Under the pieces are notes generated by a model, which worked only from the letters and a program-made list of their open reading frames with translations, searched no databases and was not told the origin of the DNA. The position numbers were made by a program, and so were the translations under genes. Shown piece by piece: positions 35,434 through 44,138 of a DNA stretch of 64,000 nucleotides. How positions within the stretch are numbered: the stretch's first letter is position 1; each line of letters starts with the position of its first letter. This DNA is from Thaumarchaeota archaeon UBA223 (GTDB lineage Archaea > Thermoproteota > Nitrososphaeria > Nitrososphaerales > UBA57). The stretch is from positions 945 through 64,944 of the forward strand of contig DAHJ01000025.1 of the NCBI GenBank assembly GCA_002495905.1, in the 5' to 3' direction.

Positions 35434-35980
35434 CCTCCCATAATTGCATTCGGTCTAATTTAGACTGGGTGCGACTTTTTTGTAATAAATCATAAGCAGT
35501 TTTATGTTGGGCTCCTGAAATGAGTAAGTTTATTGCATTTTCAACTAATTTGATTTGTTCATATGAACCAATTATAGAAATAGAATGTCCATAAACAGAG
35601 ATATTTGTATTAGATATTTCTTCCATAACTTTTCTGGCTTTGCCATTTTGACCAATTACACGGGATTTGATTCTAGAGATAGAATGTGATGATTTTTTAA
35701 AATGCTGAGTAAGGTCTATTATTGAGAGAAATTTATCCTCGTCGAGAAGATTAGAAGTACTAAGTTGTGAAAAACCATGAGCAATAGATTGAACTAAATC
35801 GACTGCAAGAAGAGGATTAGATGTTTCACTATCACTTGAAATATGAACTTCTCCACTACGACTATCTACATCGAGTTTGACATTACATTTTTGTTCAATC
35901 CAAAGTTTTGTTTTTCCTGATTTTCCAACAATAGAACCTATACGATCAATAGGTATACGAATAGTTTTATCAAACATCAT
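35411..35980 (-). CDS. KH-domain RNA-binding protein (Dim2/Pno1-like)
   Basis: About 189 residues with two KH domains. The first has IPIDRIGSIVGKSGKTKLWI, the second has IKSRVIGQNGKARKVMEEIS with the GxxG loop. In archaea this protein is the Dim2/Pno1 relative involved in 3' maturation of 16S rRNA. The frame is open to 36013, but the ATGs at 35980/35977 (MMFDKTIRIPID) agree with family starts and give only an 11-base overlap with rio1. Its neighbour rio1 also acts in small-subunit biogenesis, which supports the call. Confidence 0.9.
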   Translation of the reverse strand: MMFDKTIRIPIDRIGSIVGKSGKTKLWIEQKCNVKLDVDSRSGEVHISSDSETSNPLLAVDLVQSIAHGFSQLSTSNLLDEDKFLSIIDLTQHFKKSSHSISRIKSRVIGQNGKARKVMEEISNTNISVYGHSISIIGSYEQIKLVENAINLLISGAQHKTAYDLLQKSRTQSKLDRMQLWEDGPVVEN

Positions 35981-36761
35981 TTTCAGTAATCTCCTTAAAG
36001 ATATTTTCAGCATCCAAAGTAGTGATGCCTCGTTTAGAAAAGAATTTACAAATATTAATAATATCTCTCAATAAGAAATCTTTAGACATAGGATGTGAAA
36101 CATCGACAGCAGAACCAAAATCAAATAATATTAAGTCATTAGAATTTTTAAAAACATTATATTCAGATAAGTCAGAATGAATAAGATTCGATTGTTGATA
36201 TAATTGCTTAATCAACTTTAGAAGTTCTTCAAAATCAGATTCCTCAACCTCAGTTTCTGAAAGAGTTGGATAAGGAGCCCCATCAATTCCTAAAAAATCC
36301 ATAACCAAGACATTTTGTTTTACAGCAATAGGTTTGGGAACAGGAAGATTAGCAGAATATGCTTTTGAGAGATTTTTAAATTCCTTTCTTGCCCATAATT
36401 CTATTAATTTATGTCCATGAGTATTGATATTTTTGAAGCGATGATCTCCTTCGATATACTGTAATCTTTTACGAAATTCTGAAGCAACGGTAAGATAAAT
36501 CTTAATGGCGACATCATTTCCGTCTGGTGTAACACCCCAAAATATATTCGATTCTTTACCAGAATTAACTATTCCATTTAGATAAGAAAGTGTACCATTA
36601 TTAAAAAGAGAATAAAGTGTAAGAAGAGTGGGTTTATTAAAAACATCTTGAAAAACTTGATAATCTTCAGAGCGTTTCTTCAATGAACGATTTGATTTTG
36701 CAGAATTATTTACTTTGTTTAAAGCTTTTTTTATTGCGCGATTATCAATTTGAGATGACAT
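35970..36761 (-). CDS. rio1: RIO1-type serine kinase
   Basis: A 263-residue atypical kinase of the RIO1 group, acting in late small ribosomal subunit maturation. The ATP-binding stretch is GIVNSGKESNIFWGVTPDGN with VAIKIYL (Lys), the catalytic loop is LIHSDLSEYNVFK, and the metal loop is DLILFDFGSAVD. The N-terminal DYQVFQDVFNKPTLLTLYSL is RIO1-like. It sits four bases after aIF1A and overlaps the KH gene, forming a ribosome-biogenesis cluster. Confidence 0.95.
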   Translation of the reverse strand: MSSQIDNRAIKKALNKVNNSAKSNRSLKKRSEDYQVFQDVFNKPTLLTLYSLFNNGTLSYLNGIVNSGKESNIFWGVTPDGNDVAIKIYLTVASEFRKRLQYIEGDHRFKNINTHGHKLIELWARKEFKNLSKAYSANLPVPKPIAVKQNVLVMDFLGIDGAPYPTLSETEVEESDFEELLKLIKQLYQQSNLIHSDLSEYNVFKNSNDLILFDFGSAVDVSHPMSKDFLLRDIINICKFFSKRGITTLDAENIFKEITENDV

Positions 36762-36764
36762 AGT

Positions 36765-37076
36765 CTACAAGTCCTTTGGAAGATGTCCTTGTGATTGCAA
36801 CCATTCAACTTGCCCGACAGTATATCTCCAAAGAATATCTCCTCGATCATCTTCTTTAAAATCCCAAGGTGCGATTATAACAACGTCATTATCACGAATC
36901 CAAACTCTGCGTTTTAATTTTCCTCGTATTCTTCCAATACGAATCTTGTCATCGGCACATTTAATCTGAATTAATTCACTTCCTAGATGTTTAACAACTC
37001 GTCCGAACATTTCGCCTTCTTGAGGTAATTGGACCTCTTTGAGAGATTTTTCGTTTAGAACTTTTCGCTTACCCAT
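36765..37076 (-). CDS. eif1A: translation initiation factor aIF1A
   Basis: A 103-residue S1/OB-fold factor that binds the small subunit A-site during initiation. It shows LPQEGEMFGRVVKHLGSELI, then IKCADDKIRIGRIRGKLKRR and VWIRDNDVVIIAPWDFKEDD, followed by GDILWRYTVGQVEWLQSQGH. These match the family closely. It is flanked by DUF424, aIF2-beta and rio1, all on the same strand. Confidence 0.96.
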   Translation of the reverse strand: MGKRKVLNEKSLKEVQLPQEGEMFGRVVKHLGSELIQIKCADDKIRIGRIRGKLKRRVWIRDNDVVIIAPWDFKEDDRGDILWRYTVGQVEWLQSQGHLPKDL

Positions 37077-37113
37077 TATATCACAATATAATTGGAAAAA
37101 TTAGTAATAAACC

Positions 37114-37425
37114 CTATTGTAGGAATTTATAAATTAGGACAAAAGATACGCCTTCAATTTTTTTAATTGACTCAAGGGATACTAATTCCAAAGTAATTGC
37201 CAAATCTACAATATTATTTCCAACAAGATTAAGGGTGTCAGATTTTTTCAATAGTTCAATAGCTTGGTTTTCATCAATAATAGTACCTCCAAAGTAATCT
37301 TCAGAGATTTCAATTTCATAATCTCCTTCAGAAATAGTCGTTCCAATGTTTTCATTATCGCAAATATTTACAATATTAATATCACGATCATTAATAGAAC
37401 GAAAATGGAAGGATTTAGAGGGCAT
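37114..37425 (-). CDS. DUF424-family protein
   Basis: About 103 residues from the ATG at 37425 (MPSKSFHFRSIND), two bases after the aIF2-beta stop; a longer frame to 37461 would run into that gene. The DUF424 hallmarks are the acidic EISEDYFGGTIIDENQAIEL and LLKKSDTLNLVGNNIVDLAI. This family is commonly found beside aIF2-beta in archaea, as here, and may have a link to translation initiation, but no activity has been shown to my knowledge. Confidence 0.85.
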   Translation of the reverse strand: MPSKSFHFRSINDRDINIVNICDNENIGTTISEGDYEIEISEDYFGGTIIDENQAIELLKKSDTLNLVGNNIVDLAITLELVSLESIKKIEGVSFVLIYKFLQ

Positions 37426-37427
37426 AT

Positions 37428-37844
37428 TTATCGAGAACCAGCAGTGGTTTTTGCGCCACAAGCCTCACAATTAATAAAATATAGACGTTTGACCTTTTCT
37501 AGAGATGTATCGTAACTGTCGCAAACAGTACAAACCACATATTGACGAATATATCGTTTGAGTATAAAATCAAAAGAATCAGGAGTTTTTCTACCAATAA
37601 AAATAGCACGGTCTCCGTCAAGAGATGCAGAAGTAGCAAGTTCTTTTGAGAGAAACATCATAAAATGTTCAGTAGTACGTCGTAATAATTTAGGATAGAT
37701 AGAAAAATTTCTAAAAAATGTTTTTTGGCCAATCCAGAAAGTTTCTGCTTTGGGGATTTCGATTCTGTCTTGTTTCTTTACTTCGACTTTAGATAATTGA
37801 TCTTCAATACGAGTTAAAAGTTCTTTATAAGAATCGTCTTTCAT
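37428..37844 (-). CDS. eif2B: translation initiation factor aIF2 beta subunit
   Basis: About 138 residues, part of the aIF2 complex that delivers initiator tRNA. The core has WIGQKTFFRNFSIYPKLLRR and TEHFMMFLSKELATSASLDG, then RAIFIGRKTPDSFDFILKRY. The C-terminal zinc ribbon is YVVCTVCDSYDTSLEKV with FINCEACGAKTTAGSR. Among possible starts, the ATG at 37844 (MKDDSYKELL) is about 27 bases from a TATATC box, suggesting a leaderless message; 37850 is also possible. Confidence 0.94.
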   Translation of the reverse strand: MKDDSYKELLTRIEDQLSKVEVKKQDRIEIPKAETFWIGQKTFFRNFSIYPKLLRRTTEHFMMFLSKELATSASLDGDRAIFIGRKTPDSFDFILKRYIRQYVVCTVCDSYDTSLEKVKRLYFINCEACGAKTTAGSR

Positions 37845-37866
37845 TAACATAGAAAACATAATCAAA

Positions 37867-37906
37867 AGATATAATTGTTTGCAATGAAAGGCGAATAATT
37901 ATAAGC
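37867..37906. promoter_or_regulatory. divergent promoters of aIF2-beta and apt
   Basis: A minus-strand ATTATATCTTTTG box (about 37875-37867) is spaced for a leaderless aIF2-beta message. A plus-strand AATTATAAGCAAAT (about 37896-37909) is centred some 27 bases before the apt ATG at 37929. The two boxes lie inside an 84-base gap with nothing else visible. Confidence 0.5.
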
Positions 37907-37928
37907 AAATAATTCCGTCATACGAATA

Positions 37929-38435
37929 ATGGATCTAAAAGACATAATAAGAGATTATCCCGATTATCCAAAAAAAGGAATAATATTCAAAGACATGTGG
38001 CCAACAATAGAAGATCCAGATGCATTTGAACATATTTTAAAAGAATTTGAAAATGAATTTAGAGGAAAAATAGACAGAGTAATAGGAATAGAATCAAGAG
38101 GATTTATATTTGGAGCAGCATTGGCAAATAGATTAAAAATAGGTTTCACGCCTATAAGAAAGAAAGGTAAACTTCCTGGAGAAACAATATCAACAGATTT
38201 TGAATTAGAATATGGAAGCGCGTCAATAGAAATGAAAAATGAATCATTAAAAGGAAAAAATATTCTCATTATAGATGATTTATTAGCAACAGGTGGAACA
38301 GTGGAAGCTGCAATAAAATTGGTTGAAGAATTAGATGGAAATATCATTAGTTTAGGATTCTTAATTGAATTAGATTTCTTGAAAGCAAGAGAGATTTTAT
38401 CTAAGTATGATATATTTTCAATAGTGAGGTATTAA
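37929..38435 (+). CDS. apt: adenine phosphoribosyltransferase
   Basis: A 168-residue type I PRTase that salvages adenine with PRPP. IRDYPDYPKKGIIFKDMWPT opens the protein as in bacterial Apt, DRVIGIESRGFIFGAALANR follows, and the PRPP-binding loop is ILIIDDLLATGGTVEAAIKL. It is followed four bases later by mtnP, whose product releases adenine, so the pair makes a coherent salvage route. Confidence 0.96.
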   Translation: MDLKDIIRDYPDYPKKGIIFKDMWPTIEDPDAFEHILKEFENEFRGKIDRVIGIESRGFIFGAALANRLKIGFTPIRKKGKLPGETISTDFELEYGSASIEMKNESLKGKNILIIDDLLATGGTVEAAIKLVEELDGNIISLGFLIELDFLKAREILSKYDIFSIVRY

Positions 38436-38439
38436 TGAA

Positions 38440-39222
38440 ATGAAGGCAGAAATAGCAATAATTGGTGGAACAGGAATATACAATACGGAGATTATTTCAA
38501 ATAGTCAGAAACTAGATTTAGAAACACCTTATGGTAAGACTTCTGATTCATTAACAATTGGAGAATTTAATGGGAAAAAAATTGTATTTCTTCCAAGGCA
38601 TGGGAAAAAACATAGCGTTCCTCCACATAAAATAAACTTTCGTGCAAATATTTGGGCATTAAAGGAAATAGGAGTAAAAAGGATAATTGCACCTTGTGCA
38701 GTAGGGAGTTTAAGAGAGAACATGGAACCAGGACATATTGCAATACCTGATCAATTTATCGATAGAACTAAAGACAGAGATAGTACATTCTATGATCAAG
38801 GTACAGTAGCACATATATCAACGGCAGATCCATTTTGTCCTGAATTAAGAGATTTAACAATTTCAACAGGGAAGAAATTAAATTATGATATTCATGAAAA
38901 AGCAACGCAAGTATGTATAGAAGGTCCTAGGTTTTCAACAAGGGCAGAATCAAATATGTTTAGAAATTGGGGAGCTGACACAATAAATATGACGTTATTT
39001 CCAGAATGTGTTTTAGCAAGAGAATCACAGATTTGTTATGTAGCAATTGCAACTATAACAGATTATGATGTTTGGGCAGAAACAGCAGTATCGCATCATG
39101 AAGTATTAAAAACACTTGAAGAAAATGTAGAAAAAACGACTAACATTATACAGAATATTATTCCACAAATAAATAATGAAAGAAATTGTTTATGTGCAAA
39201 TGCATTAGAAGGAGCAATTTAA
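38440..39222 (+). CDS. mtnP: S-methyl-5'-thioadenosine phosphorylase
   Basis: A 260-residue purine nucleoside phosphorylase of the MTAP type. The phosphate-binding IAIIGGTGIYNTEIISN starts it; KIVFLPRHGKKHSVPPHKIN, ALKEIGVKRIIAPCAVGSLR and TQVCIEGPRFSTRAESNMFR are strong family motifs. INMTLFPECVLARE and ITDYDVWAETAVSHHEV line the base-binding site. It cleaves methylthioadenosine to adenine and methylthioribose-1-phosphate; apt beside it would reuse the adenine. Confidence 0.95.
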   Translation: MKAEIAIIGGTGIYNTEIISNSQKLDLETPYGKTSDSLTIGEFNGKKIVFLPRHGKKHSVPPHKINFRANIWALKEIGVKRIIAPCAVGSLRENMEPGHIAIPDQFIDRTKDRDSTFYDQGTVAHISTADPFCPELRDLTISTGKKLNYDIHEKATQVCIEGPRFSTRAESNMFRNWGADTINMTLFPECVLARESQICYVAIATITDYDVWAETAVSHHEVLKTLEENVEKTTNIIQNIIPQINNERNCLCANALEGAI

Positions 39223-39254
39223 ATAAAAAGAAATGGATATTTTGATAGGAGAAA

Positions 39255-40511
39255 GTGAAGATAAAAAAAATGAGTAAAATTACAGATAAGAATTTAGCAG
39301 AAAAAGGTAAAAAATCATATGAATGGGCACGAAATAATATGCCTGCTCTTGTAACAACAATTAATAAAACCTCAAAAGAATTTTCGTTCAAAGGAACAAA
39401 GATAGCAGTTTGCTTGCATGTGACAAAAGAAACTTCAGTATTAGTAATGGGATTAAAAGAATTAGGTGCAGATGTATATCTAGCAGGAGCAAATCCACTA
39501 TCAACACAAGATGACATTGCAGCGTATTTAGATTCAGAAGGAGTAAATGTTTTTGCATGGAGAGGTCAAAATGATAAAGAATATCAAGAGTGTATAGATG
39601 CTACGTTAGATGCAGAACCAGAAATCATAATGGATGACGGATCTGATGCGCATATAACATTACATCAGAATCAGAAATATGAGAAGAATAATGTTATTGG
39701 GGGGACAGAAGAAACAACCACAGGAGTAGTCAGATTAGAGGCGTTAGAAAAGAGTGGGAAATTAAAATATCCAATAATAGCAGTAAATAATGCTTATACA
39801 AAACATCTATTCGATAATCGATATGGAACAGGACAGAGTACTTTTGATGGGATTTTAAGATCTACTGCATTATTAATGGCAGGCAAAAAAGTAACAGTTT
39901 GTGGATATGGATGGGTTGGAAGAGGAATAGCAGCAAGAGCAAAAGGTCTTGGAGCAATTGTTTCAGTTTCTGAAATAGACCCAATTAGAGCAATAGAAGC
40001 AGTCATGGACGGATTTGATGTAAAACCAATAAATGAATTAGCAAAAGAATCAGACATATTTGTCACAGCAACAGGGCAAAAACATGTTATTGATAAAAAT
40101 AGTATAAGAAACTTAAAAGATGGAGCAATATTAGCTAATGCTGGACACTTTGATTTAGAAATAGATGTGGCATTTTTGCAAGATATCGCAATAAATGTAA
40201 AAACAATCAGAGATAATTTAGAAGAATATGAATTAGACAATGGAACAAAAATAGTTCTTGTGGCAAAAGGAAGGATTGCAAACTTAGTAGCCGCAGAAGG
40301 TCATCCTCCAGAAGTAATGTCAATGTCATTTTCAAACCAACTTTTAGGTGCAGTTAAAATTAAATTAGATCATAAAAAACTGAATGGATTAATAGACATG
40401 CCTAAAGAAATAGATTACAATGTAGCAAAATATGCTTTAGAAGGAATGAAGATTAACATTGATACTCAAACGCAAGAACAGAAGGATTATGGAGAATCCT
40501 ATATTATATAA
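39255..40511 (+). CDS. ahcY: adenosylhomocysteinase (SAH hydrolase)
   Basis: A 418-residue NAD-dependent hydrolase that splits SAH into adenosine and homocysteine. Motifs are IAVCLHVTKETSVLVMGLKE, GADVYLAGANPLSTQDDIAA, GGTEETTTGVVRLEALEKSG, DNRYGTGQSTFDGILRST, and the NAD loop VTVCGYGWVGRGIAARAKGL. Start choices are GTG at 39255, close behind AGGAG, and ATG at 39270 (MSKITDKNLAE). With apt and mtnP it recycles S-adenosylmethionine by-products. The C-terminus is of the shorter archaeal kind. Confidence 0.96.
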   Translation: MKIKKMSKITDKNLAEKGKKSYEWARNNMPALVTTINKTSKEFSFKGTKIAVCLHVTKETSVLVMGLKELGADVYLAGANPLSTQDDIAAYLDSEGVNVFAWRGQNDKEYQECIDATLDAEPEIIMDDGSDAHITLHQNQKYEKNNVIGGTEETTTGVVRLEALEKSGKLKYPIIAVNNAYTKHLFDNRYGTGQSTFDGILRSTALLMAGKKVTVCGYGWVGRGIAARAKGLGAIVSVSEIDPIRAIEAVMDGFDVKPINELAKESDIFVTATGQKHVIDKNSIRNLKDGAILANAGHFDLEIDVAFLQDIAINVKTIRDNLEEYELDNGTKIVLVAKGRIANLVAAEGHPPEVMSMSFSNQLLGAVKIKLDHKKLNGLIDMPKEIDYNVAKYALEGMKINIDTQTQEQKDYGESYII

Positions 40512-40513
40512 TT

Positions 40514-41725
40514 TTAAGGCAAATAAGGCAAAAGAAACATAGATAAAATTAGAAAGAGGATAGAGAAAGACACAAGTCTACTTATATAATCAATTTTATT
40601 TGGAGAAATTTTGTTTTTAGTAATAGATTTCAATCCGCGTTTAAAGGCTTGACCTCCATCCAATGGTCCCAAAGGCAGGGCATTAAAAACACCTAAATTG
40701 AAATTAATAAACCAAATCCAGAAAAGTAGATTTGTCAAAATAGTATATTGGCTTCCCAAACTAGAGGTGTAAAAATTTTGCATAGAAGAAGAAAAGGGAA
40801 CAGAATAACTATCACTAGATGGAAAAGAAAAATATACTAAGATATTTGGAGAGATACTAAGTCCATTTTGATACCTGGATAATGAGTCGTCGATATCAAC
40901 AGAAGGCCTCATAATTCCAATAAAAGCTTCTTCAGGATTATCTGGACGACTAGACAAAACAATTTCATGATCAGATTGAACAGATTGGCGTTGAATTGTC
41001 AGAACAATGGTATCTCCAGGACTAAGAGAATCAAAATTGTCTGAAAAAGAGTCCGAGTCAGTTACTGGAATATTATTAAGATGAGTAATTATGTCACCAG
41101 GAAGTAAGCCAGAAAGATTAGCAGGAGAATCTACAACAATTTGACTAATGGGTATTCCATCGGCAACAGGTTCCATAGTATTAACAACTCCAACTAAAAG
41201 TAGTAATGAAATAAGTCCTACTACAATATTACTGCCAGAACCTGCAGCAATTATACGACCTGATTTTTTAAAAGATGTAGAATCTAATTTAGTATCGTCA
41301 ACTTCAACGAAAGCACCAATCGGTAAGAAAAGGAATAGCATAACTCCAGAAGATCTAACTGGAACATCAACTGCTCGTGCAATTACGCCGTGTGAAAGTT
41401 CGTGAATAACAATACCAATGAATATTGCAATCCAGCCATAAATTATTGGAAGATAAGGATTAAGACCGGGAATTAATAAAGCGCCTTGAGGACCTGTTTC
41501 ACGAGCGATTTCTCGGACTTCAGGAAAAGAAAGATAAAGAGATGCAGTCAATAGAAGTATAGATATAGCTAAAAGAGAAAATATAGGCATAAGAAAGAGT
41601 GATATCCAACTCAAAATTGATATAAAACGAAATTTAGATAATTTTTCCATTAAACTTTTGCCTCTAGAAGTTTTTATTATAACTAAAGGAAAACGGAAAT
41701 CGAAATTAGAATCTTCATCAGCCAT
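40514..41725 (-). CDS. site-2 protease-like M50 metallopeptidase with PDZ domain
   Basis: A 403-residue integral membrane zinc protease. An N-terminal hydrophobic pair (about residues 35-85) is followed by IGIVIHELSHGVIARAVDVP (HExxH) at about residue 105. A PDZ domain follows (VVDSPANLSGLLPGDIITHL). The third zinc ligand is in ALPLGPLDGGQAFKRG near the end. It probably cuts membrane-spanning substrates in regulated proteolysis. Its target is unknown. It lies two bases from the convergent ahcY stop. Confidence 0.92.
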   Translation of the reverse strand: MADEDSNFDFRFPLVIIKTSRGKSLMEKLSKFRFISILSWISLFLMPIFSLLAISILLLTASLYLSFPEVREIARETGPQGALLIPGLNPYLPIIYGWIAIFIGIVIHELSHGVIARAVDVPVRSSGVMLFLFLPIGAFVEVDDTKLDSTSFKKSGRIIAAGSGSNIVVGLISLLLLVGVVNTMEPVADGIPISQIVVDSPANLSGLLPGDIITHLNNIPVTDSDSFSDNFDSLSPGDTIVLTIQRQSVQSDHEIVLSSRPDNPEEAFIGIMRPSVDIDDSLSRYQNGLSISPNILVYFSFPSSDSYSVPFSSSMQNFYTSSLGSQYTILTNLLFWIWFINFNLGVFNALPLGPLDGGQAFKRGLKSITKNKISPNKIDYISRLVSFSILFLILSMFLLPYLP

Positions 41726-41824
41726 GAAATATGAAATAATTTGAAAGGTATAAAGATTAATTGAAAAACGAATATTTTACTGTCGGAAGAATAATCAATA
41801 AATATTCGAAGGAATTATAATTAC

Positions 41825-42127
41825 TTGTTGAAAATACCTGTAAGACGATGGGATGGAGAATCAAGAAAATGGCTTGATGAATTGGATGGAGTAATAAAAG
41901 CTCCAGCAAAAATGGATAAATCTGCCGGAATGCAGGAAATCGACCCTAAAACAGCGACAATTTGCGTAATGTGTGAGAAGATAATAACAAAACAGCAACT
42001 AGATGGTGGAAGAAGAACTTACTGGAATGAAGGTATAAGTAACGGAAAATTGATTAAAGCTGGATGGATTCATCAAGAATGTTTAGGATTTAATTCTGGA
42101 GTGTATGAAAAGGCATACATGCCTTAG
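41825..42127 (+). CDS. conserved-looking 100-residue protein, unknown function
   Basis: The product starts with TTG at 41825 and reads MLKIPVRRWDGESRKWLDEL. A CVMC pair (TATICVMCEKIITKQQLDGG) and a later HQEC (AGWIHQECLGFNSGVYEKA) suggest one zinc site made of three Cys and a His. I do not recognise the family. The gene overlaps the convergent DUF59 gene by four bases (TTAG). A TATA-like TAAATATTCG lies near 41797-41806, consistent with a nearly leaderless start. Confidence 0.7.
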   Translation: MLKIPVRRWDGESRKWLDELDGVIKAPAKMDKSAGMQEIDPKTATICVMCEKIITKQQLDGGRRTYWNEGISNGKLIKAGWIHQECLGFNSGVYEKAYMP

Positions 42128-42438
42128 TTATTTTCATTAATTTTTTCATTAATTTGTTTTGACATAGCATGTCCTGAAACAATTACCTTAACATCGCCTA
42201 TTTTGTCCATTTTCTCCACGCTTTTTTTGATATCCATAGAAATCTGTAGAGCAAAAACTGGAGGACAATATGGAGTTGTCGCATGATATTTGACTTCGAC
42301 AGAATTATCTTCAGAAATATTAACCTCGTCTATCAACCCATTGCCTTCGCCCATTTCAAGAATAGGAACATTTATTTCTGGATCAACAACTTCAGACATA
42401 GCTTCTAAAACATCGTCTTCAGAAAAATCTGTGGACAT
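42124..42438 (-). CDS. DUF59 (MIP18-family) iron-sulfur assembly protein
   Basis: A 104-residue protein of the DUF59/SufT family, which helps mature Fe-S proteins. The family shape is plain: DDVLEAMSEVVDPEINVPIL at the start and VEVKYHATTPYCPPVFALQI with the conserved Cys. It is 15 bases downstream of a ferredoxin gene, an Fe-S target, and probably on the same transcript. Another DUF59 domain is fused to Mrp at the right end of the window. Confidence 0.88.
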   Translation of the reverse strand: MSTDFSEDDVLEAMSEVVDPEINVPILEMGEGNGLIDEVNISEDNSVEVKYHATTPYCPPVFALQISMDIKKSVEKMDKIGDVKVIVSGHAMSKQINEKINENN

Positions 42439-42453
42439 ATGATACAGGCCTGA

Positions 42454-42921
<468 letters not shown>

Positions 42922-42983
42922 TTATGGTTAATATCAAAGTTGAAAGAGTATATAACTGCTGTTATTTTATATTTAGTAATAAT

Positions 42984-44138
42984 TTATCGAGGAGGTATCT
43001 TTTCTAATGCCTTGGATATATCTGATTCAGAAACAGTAAGAGAGAACCTTACATAATTATCACCTTCATTTCCAAAACCGGAACCAGGAGTAACAACTAT
43101 TCCTTGGTCCAATAAATTCATAGCAAAACTTTCACAACTTTCATCAATCTTCATCCATAAATAAAATGTGCCAGAAGGCATTTTTACATCATAACCAAGT
43201 TTCAATAGACCATTATAAAGTAAAGACATTCTATTTTCATATGTTTCGATATTATCTAGAATCTCTTTAGGAGGTTTTCCATTAGAATAACTCTCGAGTG
43301 CAGTTGTAGCAGCATGTTGAATAAATTTAGGTGAACCAGAATCTATTTGATTCTTGATTTTTTTAAGACCGTCAATAAGAGATTTATTCCCTACAGCAAA
43401 TCCAATTCGATATCCAGTCATATTGAACGTTTTTGACAAGGAGTGAAATTCGATGCTGTTTTGTCTTGCATTTTCACATTGTAATATAGAAGGAGCAGAA
43501 TACCCTCCATAAGTTATTTCAGAATAGGCATTATCATAAACAATAATAGATTTTTTATCATTACAGATATTCACTATATTATTAAGTTCTGATAGTTGAA
43601 TAATTGCACCAGTAGGATTATTAGGATAATTCAAGTATATTCCAGAAAAATTAGTTTCTTGTAATTGATTACTTTGAGGAATATAATTAGATTCAGCAGA
43701 TAAATTAATAATTGCTGGTTTGAAATCATTCAAAATAGTTCCGCCATGTTCATAAAGAGGATATCCAGGATTGGGTACAGCAATAGTATCGCCTGAATTA
43801 AAAAACGCACGAAATATATGTGCTAGTCCTTCTTTAGAACCAATCAATGCACAAATTTCTTCATCAGGATCAATAGATACGTTAAAACGTTTTTCAAACC
43901 AGATAGAAATACTATCACGAAAAGATTTTTCACCCGCACTAGAAGAATAATTATGATTTCCAGGAATAGAAAGACCTTCGATTAATGCATCATTGATGAA
44001 ATTAGGTGTTTTTAGATCAGGATCTCCTATACCAAAACTGATAAGATCAACCCCTTCTTGACGTTTTTGAGAAATTAAAGACTCAAGCTTAGCAAAAGGA
44101 TAAGGAGGAAGTGAATTTAGAAGATCAGAGTGTTTCAT
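42984..44138 (-). CDS. dapL: LL-diaminopimelate aminotransferase-like PLP enzyme
   Basis: A 384-residue fold-type I aminotransferase. LISFGIGDPDLKTPNFINDA near the N-terminus, VPNPGYPLYEHGGTILNDF, IYLNYPNNPTGAIIQLSELN and the PLP Lys in EFHSLSKTFNMTGYRIGFAV mark the family. Context decides the name: it follows dapA, dapB and lysA on the same strand, and the DapL variant converts tetrahydrodipicolinate directly to LL-diaminopimelate. Another aminotransferase role cannot be excluded by sequence alone. Confidence 0.85.
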   Translation of the reverse strand: MKHSDLLNSLPPYPFAKLESLISQKRQEGVDLISFGIGDPDLKTPNFINDALIEGLSIPGNHNYSSSAGEKSFRDSISIWFEKRFNVSIDPDEEICALIGSKEGLAHIFRAFFNSGDTIAVPNPGYPLYEHGGTILNDFKPAIINLSAESNYIPQSNQLQETNFSGIYLNYPNNPTGAIIQLSELNNIVNICNDKKSIIVYDNAYSEITYGGYSAPSILQCENARQNSIEFHSLSKTFNMTGYRIGFAVGNKSLIDGLKKIKNQIDSGSPKFIQHAATTALESYSNGKPPKEILDNIETYENRMSLLYNGLLKLGYDVKMPSGTFYLWMKIDESCESFAMNLLDQGIVVTPGSGFGNEGDNYVRFSLTVSESDISKALEKIPPR